Below are positions 18,463-30,993 of a DNA stretch of 34,414 nt, piece by piece; the first letter of the stretch is position 1; each line of letters starts with the position of its first letter. The translations under genes and the position numbers were made by a program. Location: NCBI GenBank assembly GCA_947330515.1, contig CAMZOE010000035.1:1-34414 (forward strand), read 5' to 3'. Origin of the DNA: an uncultured Mycoplasmataceae bacterium. Lineage in GTDB: Bacteria > Bacillota_I > Bacilli_A > Mycoplasmatales > Hepatoplasmataceae. Under the pieces are notes generated by a model that was given only the letters and a program-made list of their open reading frames with translations, had not been told where the DNA came from and did no database searches.

Positions 18463-20669
18463 TGAAATTTAATAAATGACTATCAGCAACATTTGCAAGT
18501 GCAATTATTGTTACTAGTGGTATTGTTAGTGGAGGAAATGCATTATTACGTAGTAATCAAAATAATTATTCTCTTCAACAAAATTTTTCTTCTAATAATG
18601 TAATGAGTGGAAAAGAATTTGTTAATGCAGTAAATGATGCTTCAAGTAAAAAAATAGATTATAATCTTGAAATGGATGTTGATCTTTCTGATTTAACGGT
18701 TAGCGAAAAAATTAATCTTAACAATATTACCTTAAATGGAAACGGACATAAAATTTATGATCGTAATCTTAAAGGTAAAAATGATTTTGCAATTAGAAAC
18801 GAAGCTAATGAAAAAGATCTATATCTTTTTGAAAGTGTTAATAATGCAACGATTAAAAATCTTACTTTTGATAATGTTATTTTTCCTATTTACACTTTAA
18901 ATAAATCTCATTTATTTAATGTTAATTTTGAAAATACAGCATATGAAAATATGAGTTTTACTATTTATGCTTTTCAAGAAAACTTTAGTGAAGTAGGTTC
19001 ACAAATAGATACTGCAACAATTGGATTATTTATTCTTAGAATGAATAATTCTACTTTGGAAAATGTTGAAATTAAAAATATTTCTTTTAGTAATAATAAA
19101 ATTGAAAATACAGTTGGAACATCTGCAAGAGAAAAAACTGTAATTGTTGCACCAATTGGTTACATCAAAGAACGACTTGTAGGAACAAACTAACCAAACA
19201 CTTTTAAAAATATTTCTGTTCAAGATATTGAATTTAAAAACAATGCTTTTGAAGGTAGCAAATTATTTAATTGAGAAACCACTGGTGGAAAAGGAAGTTC
19301 TACTGATTACGGAAATCTTTCTTCAATCGTATTAACTCCAACAATTGGTGGAGTAATTGGTTACAAAGAAAATGATTCTTATGCTAAAGTAATTAGTGAT
19401 TATGTTGTTATTGATAATATTACTTTTGATAGTAATAGTTCAAACATCACTTTTAATAAAATTTATGGAACGGGATTAGGACAAGGAATCTTTTATAGTC
19501 TTGGACCAGTAATAAATGTCGGAAATCAAATGCTATTAAGTAATACTTATCTTTTTAATCTTAATGTTGTAATAGATGAAACTGATAGCACACTTTTTAA
19601 TACTGGATTTATAACTACGCTTAATAATTATAAAGATTCTTCAAAAGCTTTTTATCAATCAGATAAAAACTATTATTATCAAGAAGATGAACTTAAAGAT
19701 TTCTTGGGGTTTTCAACAATTATGTTTCAAGAATCAAATTATGAAACAATGATTGAAAATATAAATCTTGGTAATGAAAGCACTAACATTAAAAGCATTT
19801 GAGATCAAAATATATGATCTATAGATAATGTTGGTTCTTCTGATACAAAAGCAATAAATTATCATAAAAATCCATGAATTGATAGTGAATTAGGATATGA
19901 ATATACTGAAAAAAATACTTCAATAAAAGGAGAATTTAGAACTGGAGCATATACAAAAAATAATCAATGAAATATTAAAGTTGTTGATGATAATAATACT
20001 CCACAAACATTTTTTGATAAAAAAAATATTACTCCAAATGAAACAATTAAAGCTAAATTTAAAACCGATGAAATTTTAGATCCAACAAGAAACATTATTT
20101 TACAAGCAAATAGTAACGGGGTTAACTTAAATACTATTCTTGATACAACTGCAATTGTTCCTAAAATTACTAATATTTCTAATCAACTTTCTGAAGGTGA
20201 TAATAGAAAACTAGCGTTAAAAGTTGATTTTGTTAATGATTTTAATTACACAATGAAATTTCAAATTAAACTTTTCAGAAAACAAAAATTAATTGATAAA
20301 GCTGATAAAACATTAACAGAAGCAGATTTCAATGAAAATGAATTGATTTTTGAAACATCAGCAACGTTTGATCCTTCTGAATCATTTGATAAATATTATT
20401 ATGATGTTAATATTACTTTCATTGATAGTAATCAACAAGAACAAACTATTTATGATAGTATTATTAATTTTGATACTGAAGGAAGTTTAGTTTCTTTCTC
20501 TCATTATAAAAAAGGAACAAATTGAATTATTATTGTTTCTATAATTCTTTTATTAATTCTTTTAATTTTATTAATTCTTTTAATTTTATTCCTTCTAAAA
20601 AGAAGAAAAAACAAAGCAGAAATGATAAGAGTTTATGAAGAAGTAACTGGATTACAATTAGTAGAATAA
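18462..20669 (+). pseudogene. B1: type-B partner protein with an in-frame TAA
   Basis: ATG 18462 overlaps the A1 stop by one base. The frame encodes 735 codons homologous to B2 and B3 from end to end, but codon 244 (19191-19193) is TAA. The following residues PNTFKNISVQDIEF align with B3 NPTNIFKNIYIDNIIF, so nothing else is lost and no frameshift exists; CAA to TAA is the simplest cause. Domains are: signal peptide (1-~28), ITLNGNGHKIYDRNL, NATIKNLTFDNV, PTIGGVIGYKENDSYAK, GQGIFYSLG, KNPWIDS, YYYDVNITF, TM about 689-712, and tail RRKNK with EMIRVYEEVTGLQLVE. If the TAA is real, the product is a 243-residue secreted fragment without its membrane anchor. A sequencing error or readthrough remains possible. 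Confidence 0.75.
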
Positions 20670-20706
20670 TAAATTTTCCTTAATTTTTTCTACAAAATAA
20701 TAAACA

Positions 20707-20738
20707 AAAAAAATAAGTCCGTAAGAACTTATTTTTTT
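20707..20738 (+). terminator. Terminator of cassette 1
   Basis: AAAAAAATAAGT (20707-20718) pairs perfectly with ACTTATTTTTTT (20727-20738), loop CCGTAAGA, with the T run built into the right arm. It lies 37 bases after the B1 stop. Confidence 0.85.
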
Positions 20739-20779
20739 ATTTTCTCGAAAAAGTTTCAAGCGTTCATTTATTTAATTGT

Positions 20780-20805
20780 TATAATAAAATAGTATTTAAT
20801 ATTTT
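20780..20805 (+). promoter_or_regulatory. -10 box and inverted repeat before A2
   Basis: TATAAT (20780-20785) is directly followed by AAAATA (20786-20791) with TATTTT (20800-20805). No convincing -35 box was found. The inverted repeat ends 39 bases before ATG 20845, a position similar to those before A1, A3 and A4; this is the weakest of the four stems. Confidence 0.4.
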
Positions 20806-20844
20806 GGTTTGTTAAATAACAAAAAAATGGAAAAAAAGGAAAAT

Positions 20845-23421
20845 ATGAAAAAAAAACTATTTTCGTTTTTTTTCTTTGCGGTAATTATTTTGGGAGCAAG
20901 TTCTCCAATGATTGATTATTCTTTTACGAGAAGATTCAACAAAGAAAAAAAACTTAATACAAATGAAAATGATCCCTTAGCCTGGAAAAGCGAAATGGAT
21001 GCTATTTATGATAATCCTAGTAGTGATTATAATGGTAATTTTGTTGATTACTTTTCAGATAGTAAAACTTACTATTTAAAAGAAGATATAAATTATCAAT
21101 CAACTATTGATAGTAATATAACTATTTATGGTGAAAATGCAAATATTAATTTAGTTGCTAATTCTACTTTTAATGGTGATAACCATGAGATTAAAGATCG
21201 CTATAATCAAAGTGAATTAGAAACTTTTATTAATGAAAATTATCAAATCTTTGAAGATTTTAGTGAAAATAAAAGCGATCTTTTAAATAAAATATTTTTA
21301 TTTAATCTTTTTGATAATGAAAAAGTTATTAATTTAAATTTTAATAATTCTCCTTTTATAGTCAATGAGACTAAAGGAAAAACATTAATGCATAATGTTA
21401 ATCTAATAAATATAAAAATTGAAGAATTAAATTTAAAAATTAATGCAATTGATACTAAAGGGATTAGTAGTAAACAAAATACCTTTGGATTACCTCTTTT
21501 TGGATTTAAAATTGGCGCTAACACAACATTAGAAAATTCTTTTTTTAAAGAAATTAGTTTTAGTGGAAATACAATTAATTTTACTCAAAGCGATGAAACA
21601 AGAGTTTTAGGATTAAATTTTGTTCTTTCGCTTTTTATGTATATTTCTTCAGATAACACAGTTACTTCTATTCCTTTGAATTTTAGAAATTTAGAATATA
21701 GTAATTGATTTATTAGTGATAATAAATTTACTACAGATAAATGAGATTCAAATTATATTAATAAAAAAACAATGACTTTTACCCCTTTCTTTATTGGGGG
21801 AGCAAGTTTTCGTTCTGATGATTATTATCTTGCTAATAAAGAAACTAACAGTGAAAAAGTAAATTCTTTTAAAGAAAACACTGTTATTGTAAGTAATATT
21901 TTTTTCAATAATTTTGAAATTAAAAGAAATGATTTTGATGGAGAATTAAGTTTTAATTTTATTCTTCTTCCGATGTTTAATGATGATGATTTAGTTTATC
22001 TTTCTTTTAAAACTATTTTACTCAATAAAATAACAATTGATTCTGGTGAACTTTATGGTGATAACTATATTACAAGATCAGTAAACACTATTTTAACTTT
22101 TTCTAATTTAATTTATAGTGAAGAAATATCAGACAATCTAATCAACGAAATTAGAGACTCTTGAAACAAAAAAAGCAAAGATGTTATTACTTCTAATGAA
22201 TTTAAAGAGTTTAATTTTTCATCCTCATATTGAGATGTAACTGATGGAAAAGATTTAGAATTATTGACAACAAGTAAAATTAAAATCAATCCTAATATTA
22301 TTATGGGGGTAGATAATAAACCATATTTACAAGTTGTTTCTGAGATTAATAACTATTTTTTAACTTATTTAAAATATAGTGTAGTTAAATTTAGCGATGG
22401 TGGAGAACCAGAAACTATTTTAAATAAAGAGTTTTCTGAAAACGATGATCTTTCTTTTGTTCAAAAAAACTTTGATCTTGAGTTTCCTCTTGATGATAGT
22501 TTAAGTTTTGAACAAAATGATAATATTGAAATTGATATTTGATTAAGTAGAAATGAATCTAGTAAACTTACTTACACAATTAATACTAATCAAATAAATT
22601 TCTTAATTTATGATTTTACTAATGATTATAACTCTGAAACAAATGAATTAAATTATTCTTTTTCAATTAGTGATATATTTCATCAAATTGATAGTTGAAA
22701 ACTTACTGCATATCATAAAAGTAAAATCTTATTTGAAGTATCAAATAAAGATAAAAATAATACTAATGAATTATTAAGTGGTGATATAAAAAATCTTAAA
22801 CTTAAAAATAATACTAATTTATATTTTATCTTTGAAGTTACTTTTTTAATTCATGATAAAAAAGAAACAAAAGCTTTGCTTCCTGTAAAAAATTCTAATT
22901 TCAGAATTGGTACTATTAATTATATTGATAAATTCGTTGATAAAAAAAATTCATGAATTCACTATAATTGATGAGTGCTTTTAATTCTTTTAATTTTCCT
23001 TATTTTCCTTATTATTATTCTTTTAGTATTAATGAAACTGAAAAAAAATAGTAAAGAAATGCATGAAGTTGAACATGCAATGGCAATTTGAGCAGAAGAG
23101 CATCAAGATGATGCAGCTGGAATTCAATTGTTTGAAGAGTTTCTTGAAAATAATTATCACAGAAATGATTATGAAGATAACGATTCCAGTTTTAATGAAG
23201 AAGATATAAATGAAATTCAATATCATTCGAATTACAATGAAGAACAAGAAGAATATTTCAGAGAAGAAATTGTTCATAATGATGAGTATTATTCAGAAGA
23301 TGATTTTGAAGATTATACAGAAGAGTATAATGAGTATTATTCAGAAGATGATTATGATGATGAGTATAGTAATCAAGAAATAAATGAGTTTGAAAATGAT
23401 GATATTGAGGAAGGTGAATAA
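20845..23421 (+). CDS. A2: type-A single-pass surface protein of the paired array
   Basis: The product has 858 residues. ATG 20845 is preferred over ATG 20827 because AAAGGA lies five bases before it and a normal signal peptide (MKKKLFSFFFFAVIILGASS) follows. Family blocks are in the usual order: the conserved Trp before the YVDYF-like block (here TGG, in A1 and A3 TGA), NFVDYFSDSKTYYLKEDI, STFNGDNHEIKDRY, NLNFNNSPFIVN, MTFTPFFIGG and LLPMFNDDDLVYLSFKTILL. The C-terminus has WIHYNWWV (704-711), a TM helix (about 709-730), the EMHEVEHAMAIW stretch and a very acidic tail of about 128 residues rich in Tyr, Glu and Asp. One base separates its stop from B2, and a GAGGAAGG SD for B2 lies inside its tail codons. 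Function unknown. Confidence 0.85.
23282..23353 (+). repeat. Direct repeat in the A2 tail
   Basis: An exact 24-bp repeat occurs at 23282-23305 and 23330-23353, 48 bases (16 codons) apart, encoding EYYSEDD twice in the acidic tail. Confidence 0.8.
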
Positions 23422-23422
23422 G

Positions 23423-25606
23423 ATGAAAAAAAGTAAAAATTTTTTTGTTCTTGGAATTCTTGCAACAACTTTTTTTAGTGGTTTGTTTTTTAATGGATTT
23501 CAGTCACTTAAAAAACAGGAAGAAATTCAGTTAGCTATTAATAATTCTCCTGCAAAAGATTTTGTAGATGATTTAAATAATATAGCTCCAGGAGAGACTT
23601 ATAATTTACAAGAAGATATTGATCTTTCTGAGTTAACAGTTGAAGATAACATTAATTTTGATGGAATTACTTTAAATGGTAATGGTCACAAGATTTATAA
23701 TCGCACCCTTCAAAATAAAAAAGATTTTGATTTTGGCACTGAAGCAGAAAGTAAACCTTATTATTTTTTTCAAACGATAGAAAATTCCACAATTAAAAAT
23801 TTAACTTTCGATAATGTTCTTTTTCCTTTTTACGATTTAGATTATTGTACATTAATTAATGTTAATTTTGAAAATACTATCTATGAAGATATTAACTTTA
23901 CAATTGATAGTTTTGAAGAAAATTTTAGTGAAGATAAAAGAATTCATATTAATACTTCAACTATTGGACTTTTTATTTTAAAAACAGAAAATTCTGTTTT
24001 TAATAAAATGGAAATTAAAAATCTTAAGTTTCAAAATAATACTATTACTAATAGTGATAGTAATGACGATCAAGAAGCAACAATTATGATTTCAACAATA
24101 GGATATATTAAAGAAAAAAATGGTGCAGGTTCAAAAACACAAACAAACTTATTTACTAATATTTATCTTAATGAGATTCTTTTTGAAAATAATAATTTTA
24201 CTGGGTTGCCATTATTCGATTGAGAAAAATATTCAAAAGATAGTCCTACAGATTATGGTTCACAATCTTCAATTGTTCTTTCACCCACTATTGGAGGAAT
24301 TATTGGATGAAAGAACTTAGATTCTTATGCAAAAGTAACTAGTAATTATGTAATTCTTGATGATATTACTTTTGCTAATAATATTTCTACCATTACATCT
24401 AATAAAATTTTTGATACAGGAAATGGTCAAGGAATTTTTTATAGTTTAGGTTCAGTAATAAATGTTGGTGCTCAACTAACTATAAACAATACTTATCTTT
24501 TTAATTTTAATGTTATTAATGATTCAAGTGTTGTTGGAGATACACAATTTCTTACAGGATTTATAACTACATTAAATAATTATGTTGAACCTTCAAAAGC
24601 GTTTATTAAAGCAGATTGTAATTACTTTTATCAAGAAAATCTTCTTGAAGAATTTTTAGGTTTTTCTACTATTATTTTTCAACATTCAACCTATCAAACA
24701 ATGGTTAATAACATTAATTTTGGAACAACAACTAATGGTGAAAATTGAGATGAAAATCTTTGATCAAAAACAATGATAAATCTTTTTGATGAAAAAGGTG
24801 AACAAACAACGATTGAAAAAATCTTGTATCATAAAAATCCATGAATTGATAGTATAGATGGTTTTCAATATAAAGAAAAGAAAACTTCAATAGAGGGTTA
24901 TTTTAGAATAGGTGCTTTTGAAAACAAAGATTGAGAAGTAACTATTACTACTAATAATAATGGAATAATTTATCATAATAAAAATTTATCTATTGGTAAA
25001 AAAACAAAAGCAAATTTTCTTACTAAAGAATTACTCGATCCAACAGATACACCACAATTAAATTTTGTAAGTGGTGATTCGGAAGTTAATAATATTTTAG
25101 ATACTACTGAAATAGTACCTAAAATTACTAAAGTTACTAATAACAAAACAGTAGATAATAAAGTTAATTTAAATATTGATTTTTCTAATAATTTTAATTT
25201 TTTTATTAAAATGAGTATTAATCTTTATAAAAAACAAAATTTAATTGAAAAGAAAGATTTTACTTCTTTAGATCAAAATGGTGAATTAAGCTTTATTACC
25301 AATAAAACCTTTGATGAAAATGAAGATTGAAGTCAGTATTATTATGATATTAACATTGAATTTACTGATATAAATAATCAAAATCAAAAAATTTATGATG
25401 CGATTATTAATTATGATAATGAAAGTTTAATTAGTTTTGCACATTATAAAGAAAAAATAAGTTGATGAGTTATTCTTATAATTGTTATTCTTATTTTCTT
25501 ATTAATTTTCTTAATTTTATTAATAGTTTTCTTTATTAAAAGAAGAAAAAATAAAATTCAAATGATCGAACTTTATGAAGAAGTTACTGGAATTCAACTA
25601 GTTTAA
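23423..25606 (+). CDS. B2: type-B single-pass surface protein, partner of A2
   Basis: The product has 727 residues; ATG 23423 is preferred over in-frame upstream starts because it follows GAGGAAGG and begins the signal peptide MKKSKNFFVLGILATTFFSG. The reading frame is intact through several TGA Trp codons. Ordered features are: DFVDDLNNIAPGETYNLQ with DIDLSEL, ITLNGNGHKIYNRTL (about 82-96), NSTIKNLTFDNVLFPFYDL and NVNFENTIYEDINF as beta-helix-like rungs; GLFILKTENS; PTIGGIIGW with DSYAK; GQGIFYSLGSVINVG; KNPWIDS; YYYDINIEF near the membrane; TM about 682-705; and a basic stop followed by QMIELYEEVTGIQLV. Unlike B1 it is uninterrupted. Two cysteines occur (in DYCTL and KADCNYF), unusual in this Cys-poor family. 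Binding target unknown. Confidence 0.85.
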
Positions 25607-25640
25607 ATATTAGTATGGATAAAATTCCAATTGATAAATA

Positions 25641-25668
25641 AAAATAAGCTCATATGAGCTTATTTTTT
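25641..25668 (+). terminator. Terminator of cassette 2
   Basis: AAAATAAGCTC (25641-25651) and GAGCTTATTTT (25656-25666) form a perfect 11-bp stem with loop ATAT and a T run reaching 25668. Confidence 0.9.
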
Positions 25669-25901
25669 CATTTTTCTAAAAAAACAAAATTTTAATAATT
25701 TTGTATAGATATGAATAGAATAAAAATAAATTATCATCAAAATTAATTTTAAATAATAAAAAAATAATTGGAAACTATTATGTTTTTGAACAATTAATCA
25801 ACCATTATACTAAAAATATTTTTTTTATAAATTTAATTTATAAATATTTTTATAAAACAATGAAATAATAGTCAAATATAATTAGCTATTTTTTTCTTAG
25901 T

Positions 25902-25944
25902 TATAATTGTTTTGTATTTGGTAATTGGTTTAAAATTACCAAAT
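25902..25944 (+). promoter_or_regulatory. -10 box and inverted repeat before A3
   Basis: TATAAT (25902-25907) is followed eight bases later by a perfect 11-bp inverted repeat, ATTTGGTAATT (25916-25926) with AATTACCAAAT (25934-25944). The stem would begin near the transcript 5' end and stops 33 bases before ATG 25978. The rest of the gap 25669-25901 is AT-rich, with a palindromic TTTATAAAT/ATTTATAAA near 25825-25844 and no gene. Confidence 0.5.
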
Positions 25945-25977
25945 AAAATAAAGTAAAAAATATTATTTAAGGAAATT

Positions 25978-28704
25978 ATGAATAAAAAAATTTTTTCTTT
26001 CTTGTTTTCTACTGTAATTGTTTTGGGGATTTCTAATCCATTATTTGGTTATTCTTTAATAAATGATAGTAATCAAGAAAGTACAAAAGAGAGTGATGAA
26101 TATACTCCACTTAAGTGAAAACAAGAGATGGACGATATTCTTACAAATGAAAGTGATTATTCAGGGGAATATGTAGATTATTCTCAAAGTAGTCAAACAT
26201 ACTATTTAAAACAAGATATTGATTATACATCAATGATAGAAAATAAATATTCTATTTATGATGAAAAAAATGTTGGTATTAATTTAATTGATGGTTCAAC
26301 ATTTAATGGAAACAATCATCAAATTAAAAATAGGTACGATCAAGATCAATTACAAGTATTTATGGAAGATAACGATAGCGTATTTAAAAGTTTTAAAACG
26401 GGCGAAGATACTAAGGTAAATGATTTATATCTTTTTTCTCCAATAAATGATGAAAAAATATTAAACTTAACTTTTAATAATTCTCCTTTTGTCATTAGTA
26501 AAACAACTAATGAAACTTTATTACATAATGTTAATTTAGAAAATATTAATATTTCAAATTTAGAATTGAGTTTATCTTCAAGCGATGATACTCCTTTAGA
26601 AAAACAAAATTCTTTTTCTATTGGACTACTTGCTTTTGAATTGAGTGCTAATACTATTTTAGAAAATTCTTCTTTTAATAATATTGTTTTTTCTGATAAT
26701 AAGTTTACTCTTGATCAAACAAAAACTGGTGGAAAAGTGGGATTAAACATTACTCTGTCATTAGTGAATTTCATTTCTTCAACAAACACAATTACTTTTA
26801 TTCCTATAAGATTTAGTGAATTAGAATATAATAATTGAACTATTGAAAATAATATTATTAGTACAGATAAATGAGTAGATACTTTTGAAAATCATAATGC
26901 AATTACTTTTACACCATTTTTTATTGGGGGAGCTAATTTCTTAAGTGACGGTTTTGAAAAAGAAATTTCTGAAGAAAAGAATAATAGTTTTTCTAGTAAT
27001 GTAATAAATGGAACAAAAGAAAACAATGTTATTATTAATGATATTTATTTTAATCATTTTACAATTAAAAATAATATTGGAATCTTAAATGAAAAAGAAA
27101 CAAATGCATTTAATTTCATTTTATTACCAATGTTTAACGATGATGATATTATTTATATCTCTTATAAAACAATTATTATTAATAATATGGATTTTGAAAG
27201 TGATAATCTTTATGCAGAAAACTTTATTACTGTTTCTTCTAATACTATTACCTCATATTCTAATTTAGTTTATTCAGATAATACTTCTCCAGAATTAAAA
27301 GCAAATATTTCTGATTATTGAGAAGAAAAAACTACTACAACAATTAATTCTAAACAATTTAAGGAATCAAATTTTTCTAATTATTTTTGAAATACTAATG
27401 ATGGAGAAGAATTAACTTTAAAAAAAGAAGTAAAATTTGAAATAAATTCTAATGTTATTATTGGAAAAAATAATAAACCATTTTTAGAAGTATCTTCTCA
27501 AACAAATAATTTTTATTCTACTTACTTTCAATATACTATAAGTAAAAGTATTGATCAAGAAAACTGAGAAATAATTACTAATAAAGAAATTGAAGATGAA
27601 CTTTCGCTAGTTTTTTTAAGAAAAAATTTTAAGGAATTAATATCAATTTATTCATTAGATGTAAATTCTGATGATTATTTAAAAGTAGATATAAAGTTAA
27701 GTAAAGGTGATGATAATAAAAAATTAGAATATACTTTTGAAGTTAATACAAATAAAGAAAATTTCATGATTTCTAATTTTTCAAGTACTTATAATTTGGA
27801 AGAAAAAAAATTTCGATATGGTTTCATAATTGATGATATTTTTGGACAAATAAAAGGAATAAAACTAAGTGCATATCAAAAAAATAAATTATTATTTAAA
27901 GAACAATATTCTAAAGATAAAATCAACATAATTAGTAATGATGAAGATGTTTTAATTGATAAAAACGTAGGAGATATTGATATTCAAAATCATAATAATT
28001 TATATTTTGTTTTTCAAGTTACTTTTATGATTCACAACAGTGAACAAACTAAAATTTTAACACAAAATACAGAAAATTTTAAAATTGGTAATGTTAATTT
28101 TATTGATAATTTTAATAGTGAAAAAATTAAATGAGCACATTATAATTGATGAGTAATTCTAGTGATTGTATTGCTTATTGTATTATTAATCATTATGTTT
28201 TTAATAACTTTCTTTATTAAAAAAAATAAAGATAAAATTAATGATGTTGAACTAGAGATGGCAATTTGATCAAAAAGTCATCAAGATAATAAAACGGGAA
28301 TTCAAATTTTTAACAAATATTTAAATCAAAATATTGAACCATCTGTTGTTGAAGAACAACAACAAATTACTAAAGAAGAAGTTTCTTATCATAATGAAAA
28401 CTACCACAATGATCATCAAGAAGAAGAAAAAGATTATAATGATCTTCAAGACAACAAAAACTACTACAATGATCTTCAAGAAACAGAAAAAAAATATAAT
28501 AATTTTCAAGAAGAAGAAAATGATGATGAAGATCTTCAAGACAACAAAAACTACTACAACGATCTTCAAGATAATGAAAACTTCTATGATGAACTTCAAG
28601 AAAATAAAAATGAAGTTAGTGACAATAATAATGATGAAAGTGAATTAATAAATAATAATGAAAATGAAACAAGCAAAAAAGATAAAAATAACAAAGAAGG
28701 ATAG
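25978..28704 (+). CDS. A3: type-A single-pass surface protein with repeat-rich tail
   Basis: This is the longest A protein at 908 residues. ATG 25978 follows AAGGAA at ideal spacing and starts the signal peptide MNKKIFSFLFSTVIVLGIS. The ectodomain contains GEYVDYSQSSQTYYLKQDID, STFNGNNHQIKNRYD, NLTFNNSPFVIS, LHNVNLENINIS, ITFTPFFIGG and LLPMFNDDDIIYISYKT. The juxtamembrane motif is WAHYNWWV (719-726), followed by a TM helix (about 724-748) and INDVELEMAIW. The cytosolic tail of about 160 residues is Asn/Asp/Glu/Gln-rich and has seven 10-residue repeats built on YNDLQ. It ends TAG 28702-28704, one base before the B3 ATG, with an AGAAGGA SD for B3 in its last codons. Function unknown. Confidence 0.85.
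28405..28614 (+). repeat. Seven 30-bp tandem coding repeats in the A3 tail
   Basis: The Gln codon of each unit recurs every 30 bases from 28417 to 28597. Units read HNDHQEEEKD, YNDLQDNKNY, YNDLQETEKK, YNNFQEEEND, DEDLQDNKNY, YNDLQDNENF and YDELQENKNE. Two units share a near-identical 30-bp core. This is a coding minisatellite and not a CRISPR: there are no unique spacers. Confidence 0.9.
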
Positions 28705-28705
28705 A

Positions 28706-30922
28706 ATGAAAAAAATAATTAAAACATTTTCATATAGTATTGCTTCAATTGTCATTTTTATGAGTGTAGCGAATATTTCTTGAATAGAACAAAAACGCGA
28801 CCATATTATTCAAAAAAATAACACAACTAATTCAGAAGCTAAGGATTTTATTGATGATTTAAATAACTTATCACCTGGTGACACCTATGAATTAAAAAGT
28901 GATATAGATTTAAGTGATTTAAGTGATTTAGATACTATTGAATTACTTGATAATATTACCTTAAATGGTAATGGACATAAGATTTATAATCGTACTCTTG
29001 AAGATAAAAAGGACTTTACTTTAGAAAATGATTCTAAAGAATTATATTTTTTTAAAGAAATTAAAAATTCAATTATTAACAATCTTACTTTTGAAAATGT
29101 TCTATTTCCAATTTATGATTTATTTGAATCATCATTAGTTAATGTTAATTTTAAAAATACTTCATATGAAGAAATGCAATTTACTATTAATAAATTTGAT
29201 AAGTTATTTGAAGAAAATGACGGGATTATTCATAGTTTTACTATTGGATTATTTCTTTTAAAAATGGAAAATTCAACTATTAATAATTTTACAGCAGAAA
29301 ATATTAGCTTTAATAATAATGTTATTGATAATCATGAGGAAACTCTAGATATTGAAAAAAATATTATTGTATCAATGATTGGTTATGTTGATGAAATTAT
29401 TGATAGCGAATCAGATAACCCAACTAATATTTTTAAAAATATTTATATTGATAATATCATTTTTAGTGACAACTTTTTCATTGGAACATCATTATATGAT
29501 TGAACTGAAGAGACTTCTATTGATTATGGTAGTCTTTCTTCAATTATTCTTACACCAACTATTGGAGGAATAGTTGGTTACAAAGAAAATGATTCATATG
29601 CTAAATTAACAACAGATTTTACTGTTATCGATAATATTACCTTTGCTAATAATAAATCTGAAATTACAAATAACACCACCTCATTAGAAACCGGAAGTGG
29701 TCAAGGAATCTTTTATAGTTTAGGATCAGTTGTAAATGTTGGAACACAATTAACTTTCAGTAATGCTTATGTTTTTAATCTTAATATTGAACAAGATGAA
29801 GCATTAAATACCTTACTACTTACTGGATTTATGACTACTCTTAATAATTATGAAGGAATTTCAAAAGCGTTTACTAAAACTAAAGAAGCTTACTTTTATC
29901 AAGAAGATTTATTAAATGAGTTTTTAGGATTTTCAAACATTCTTTATCAAAGTTCTACCTATAATACAATGATTGAAAATATTAATATTGGAACAATTGA
30001 TAGCGAACAAAATTCTAATGAAGTAGTAGAACTTTGAGATGAAAATGTTTGAGAAAAACAAAAAGAACTTACTTCTGTTGATAAAGCAGAAAAAATAGTT
30101 TATCATAATACTCCATGAATTGATAGTCAAGAAAATTTTGATTATCAAAAAGATAAAATAACAATTAACGGAAAATTTAGAAAAGGTTCATTTCAAGAAG
30201 ATAAATGAAATATCACTATTGAAAGTGAAGATACAACTTTTTTCACTAAAGAAAATCTTCTTCCTAATGAAGAAGTTAAGATAAATTTTAAAACTGATGA
30301 ACTTTTAAATCCGAATAAAAATATCTTTTTAAATTTTGTTTCAGGAGAGATGATTGATTTTAAAACTATTTTTGATACTAGTAATATTGTTCCTAAAATT
30401 ACTAATGTTACTAATCAATGAAATATTATTAAAACAGGTAAAATTGAAAAACCAAAAAAACTAAAATTAATAATTAATTTTGAAAATACTTTTAATTATC
30501 AAATAAATTTTGTCATCAAACTTTTTAATGGTCAAAAGTTAGTTGAAAAAGTTGATAAAACTTTAATTGATAGTGTTGCAGAAAAACAAATAACGTTCAT
30601 TTCTACAACCTTATTTCCTGAGATAAAAACTTTTGATAATTATTATTATGATATTAATATTAGTTTTATCAATCAAAATAATGTAGAAGAAAGAATTTAT
30701 GACAACATTATTAATTACGATAACGATAATAGTTTGATTAGTTATCAACACTACAAAGAGAAAAAAAGTAGTAATTGAATTATTATTGTAAGTATAATAG
30801 TTTTAATCTTGCTCTTATTCTTTGTTATTTATCTTATTTTTTTCTTTGTTAAAAGAAAAAATAATAAAACAGAAATGATTAAAGCTTACGGAGATGTTAC
30901 AGGGATTCAATTAACTGAATAA
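28706..30922 (+). CDS. B3: type-B single-pass surface protein, partner of A3
   Basis: The product has 738 residues, starting one base after the A3 stop. The signal/anchor is MKKIIKTFSYSIASIVIFMS. Ordered blocks are: DFIDDLNNLSPGDTYELK (about 49-66), a duplicated LSDLSDL, ITLNGNGHKIYNRTL, LTFENVLFPIYDL, NVNFKNTSYEEMQF, PTIGGIVGYKENDSYAK, GQGIFYSLGSVVNVG, then TPWIDS in place of KNPWIDS and YYYDINISF. The TM helix is about 692-715, followed by KRKNNK and EMIKAYGDVTGIQLTE. All TGA codons fall at conserved Trp positions. No enzymatic motif is visible. Its partner relation to A3 is inferred from the one-base spacing and the constant A-then-B order. Confidence 0.85.
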
Positions 30923-30930
30923 TTTAAAAA

Positions 30931-30966
30931 AATAAAAACCATTCTTTAAAAAGAATGGTTTTTATT
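30931..30966 (+). terminator. Terminator of cassette 3
   Basis: AATAAAAACCATTCTTT (30931-30947) pairs with AAAGAATGGTTTTTATT (30950-30966), giving a long stem with a T-rich right arm, directly after the B3 stop. Confidence 0.85.
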
Positions 30967-30993
30967 AATTAATTTGATATTTAAAAATATTGG

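Noticed and set aside
28321-28648. ORFs on both strands over the A3 tail, and the 30-bp repeats as a CRISPR
   Set aside because: They are frame shadows of the tail codons; the units are contiguous coding repeats with no spacers.
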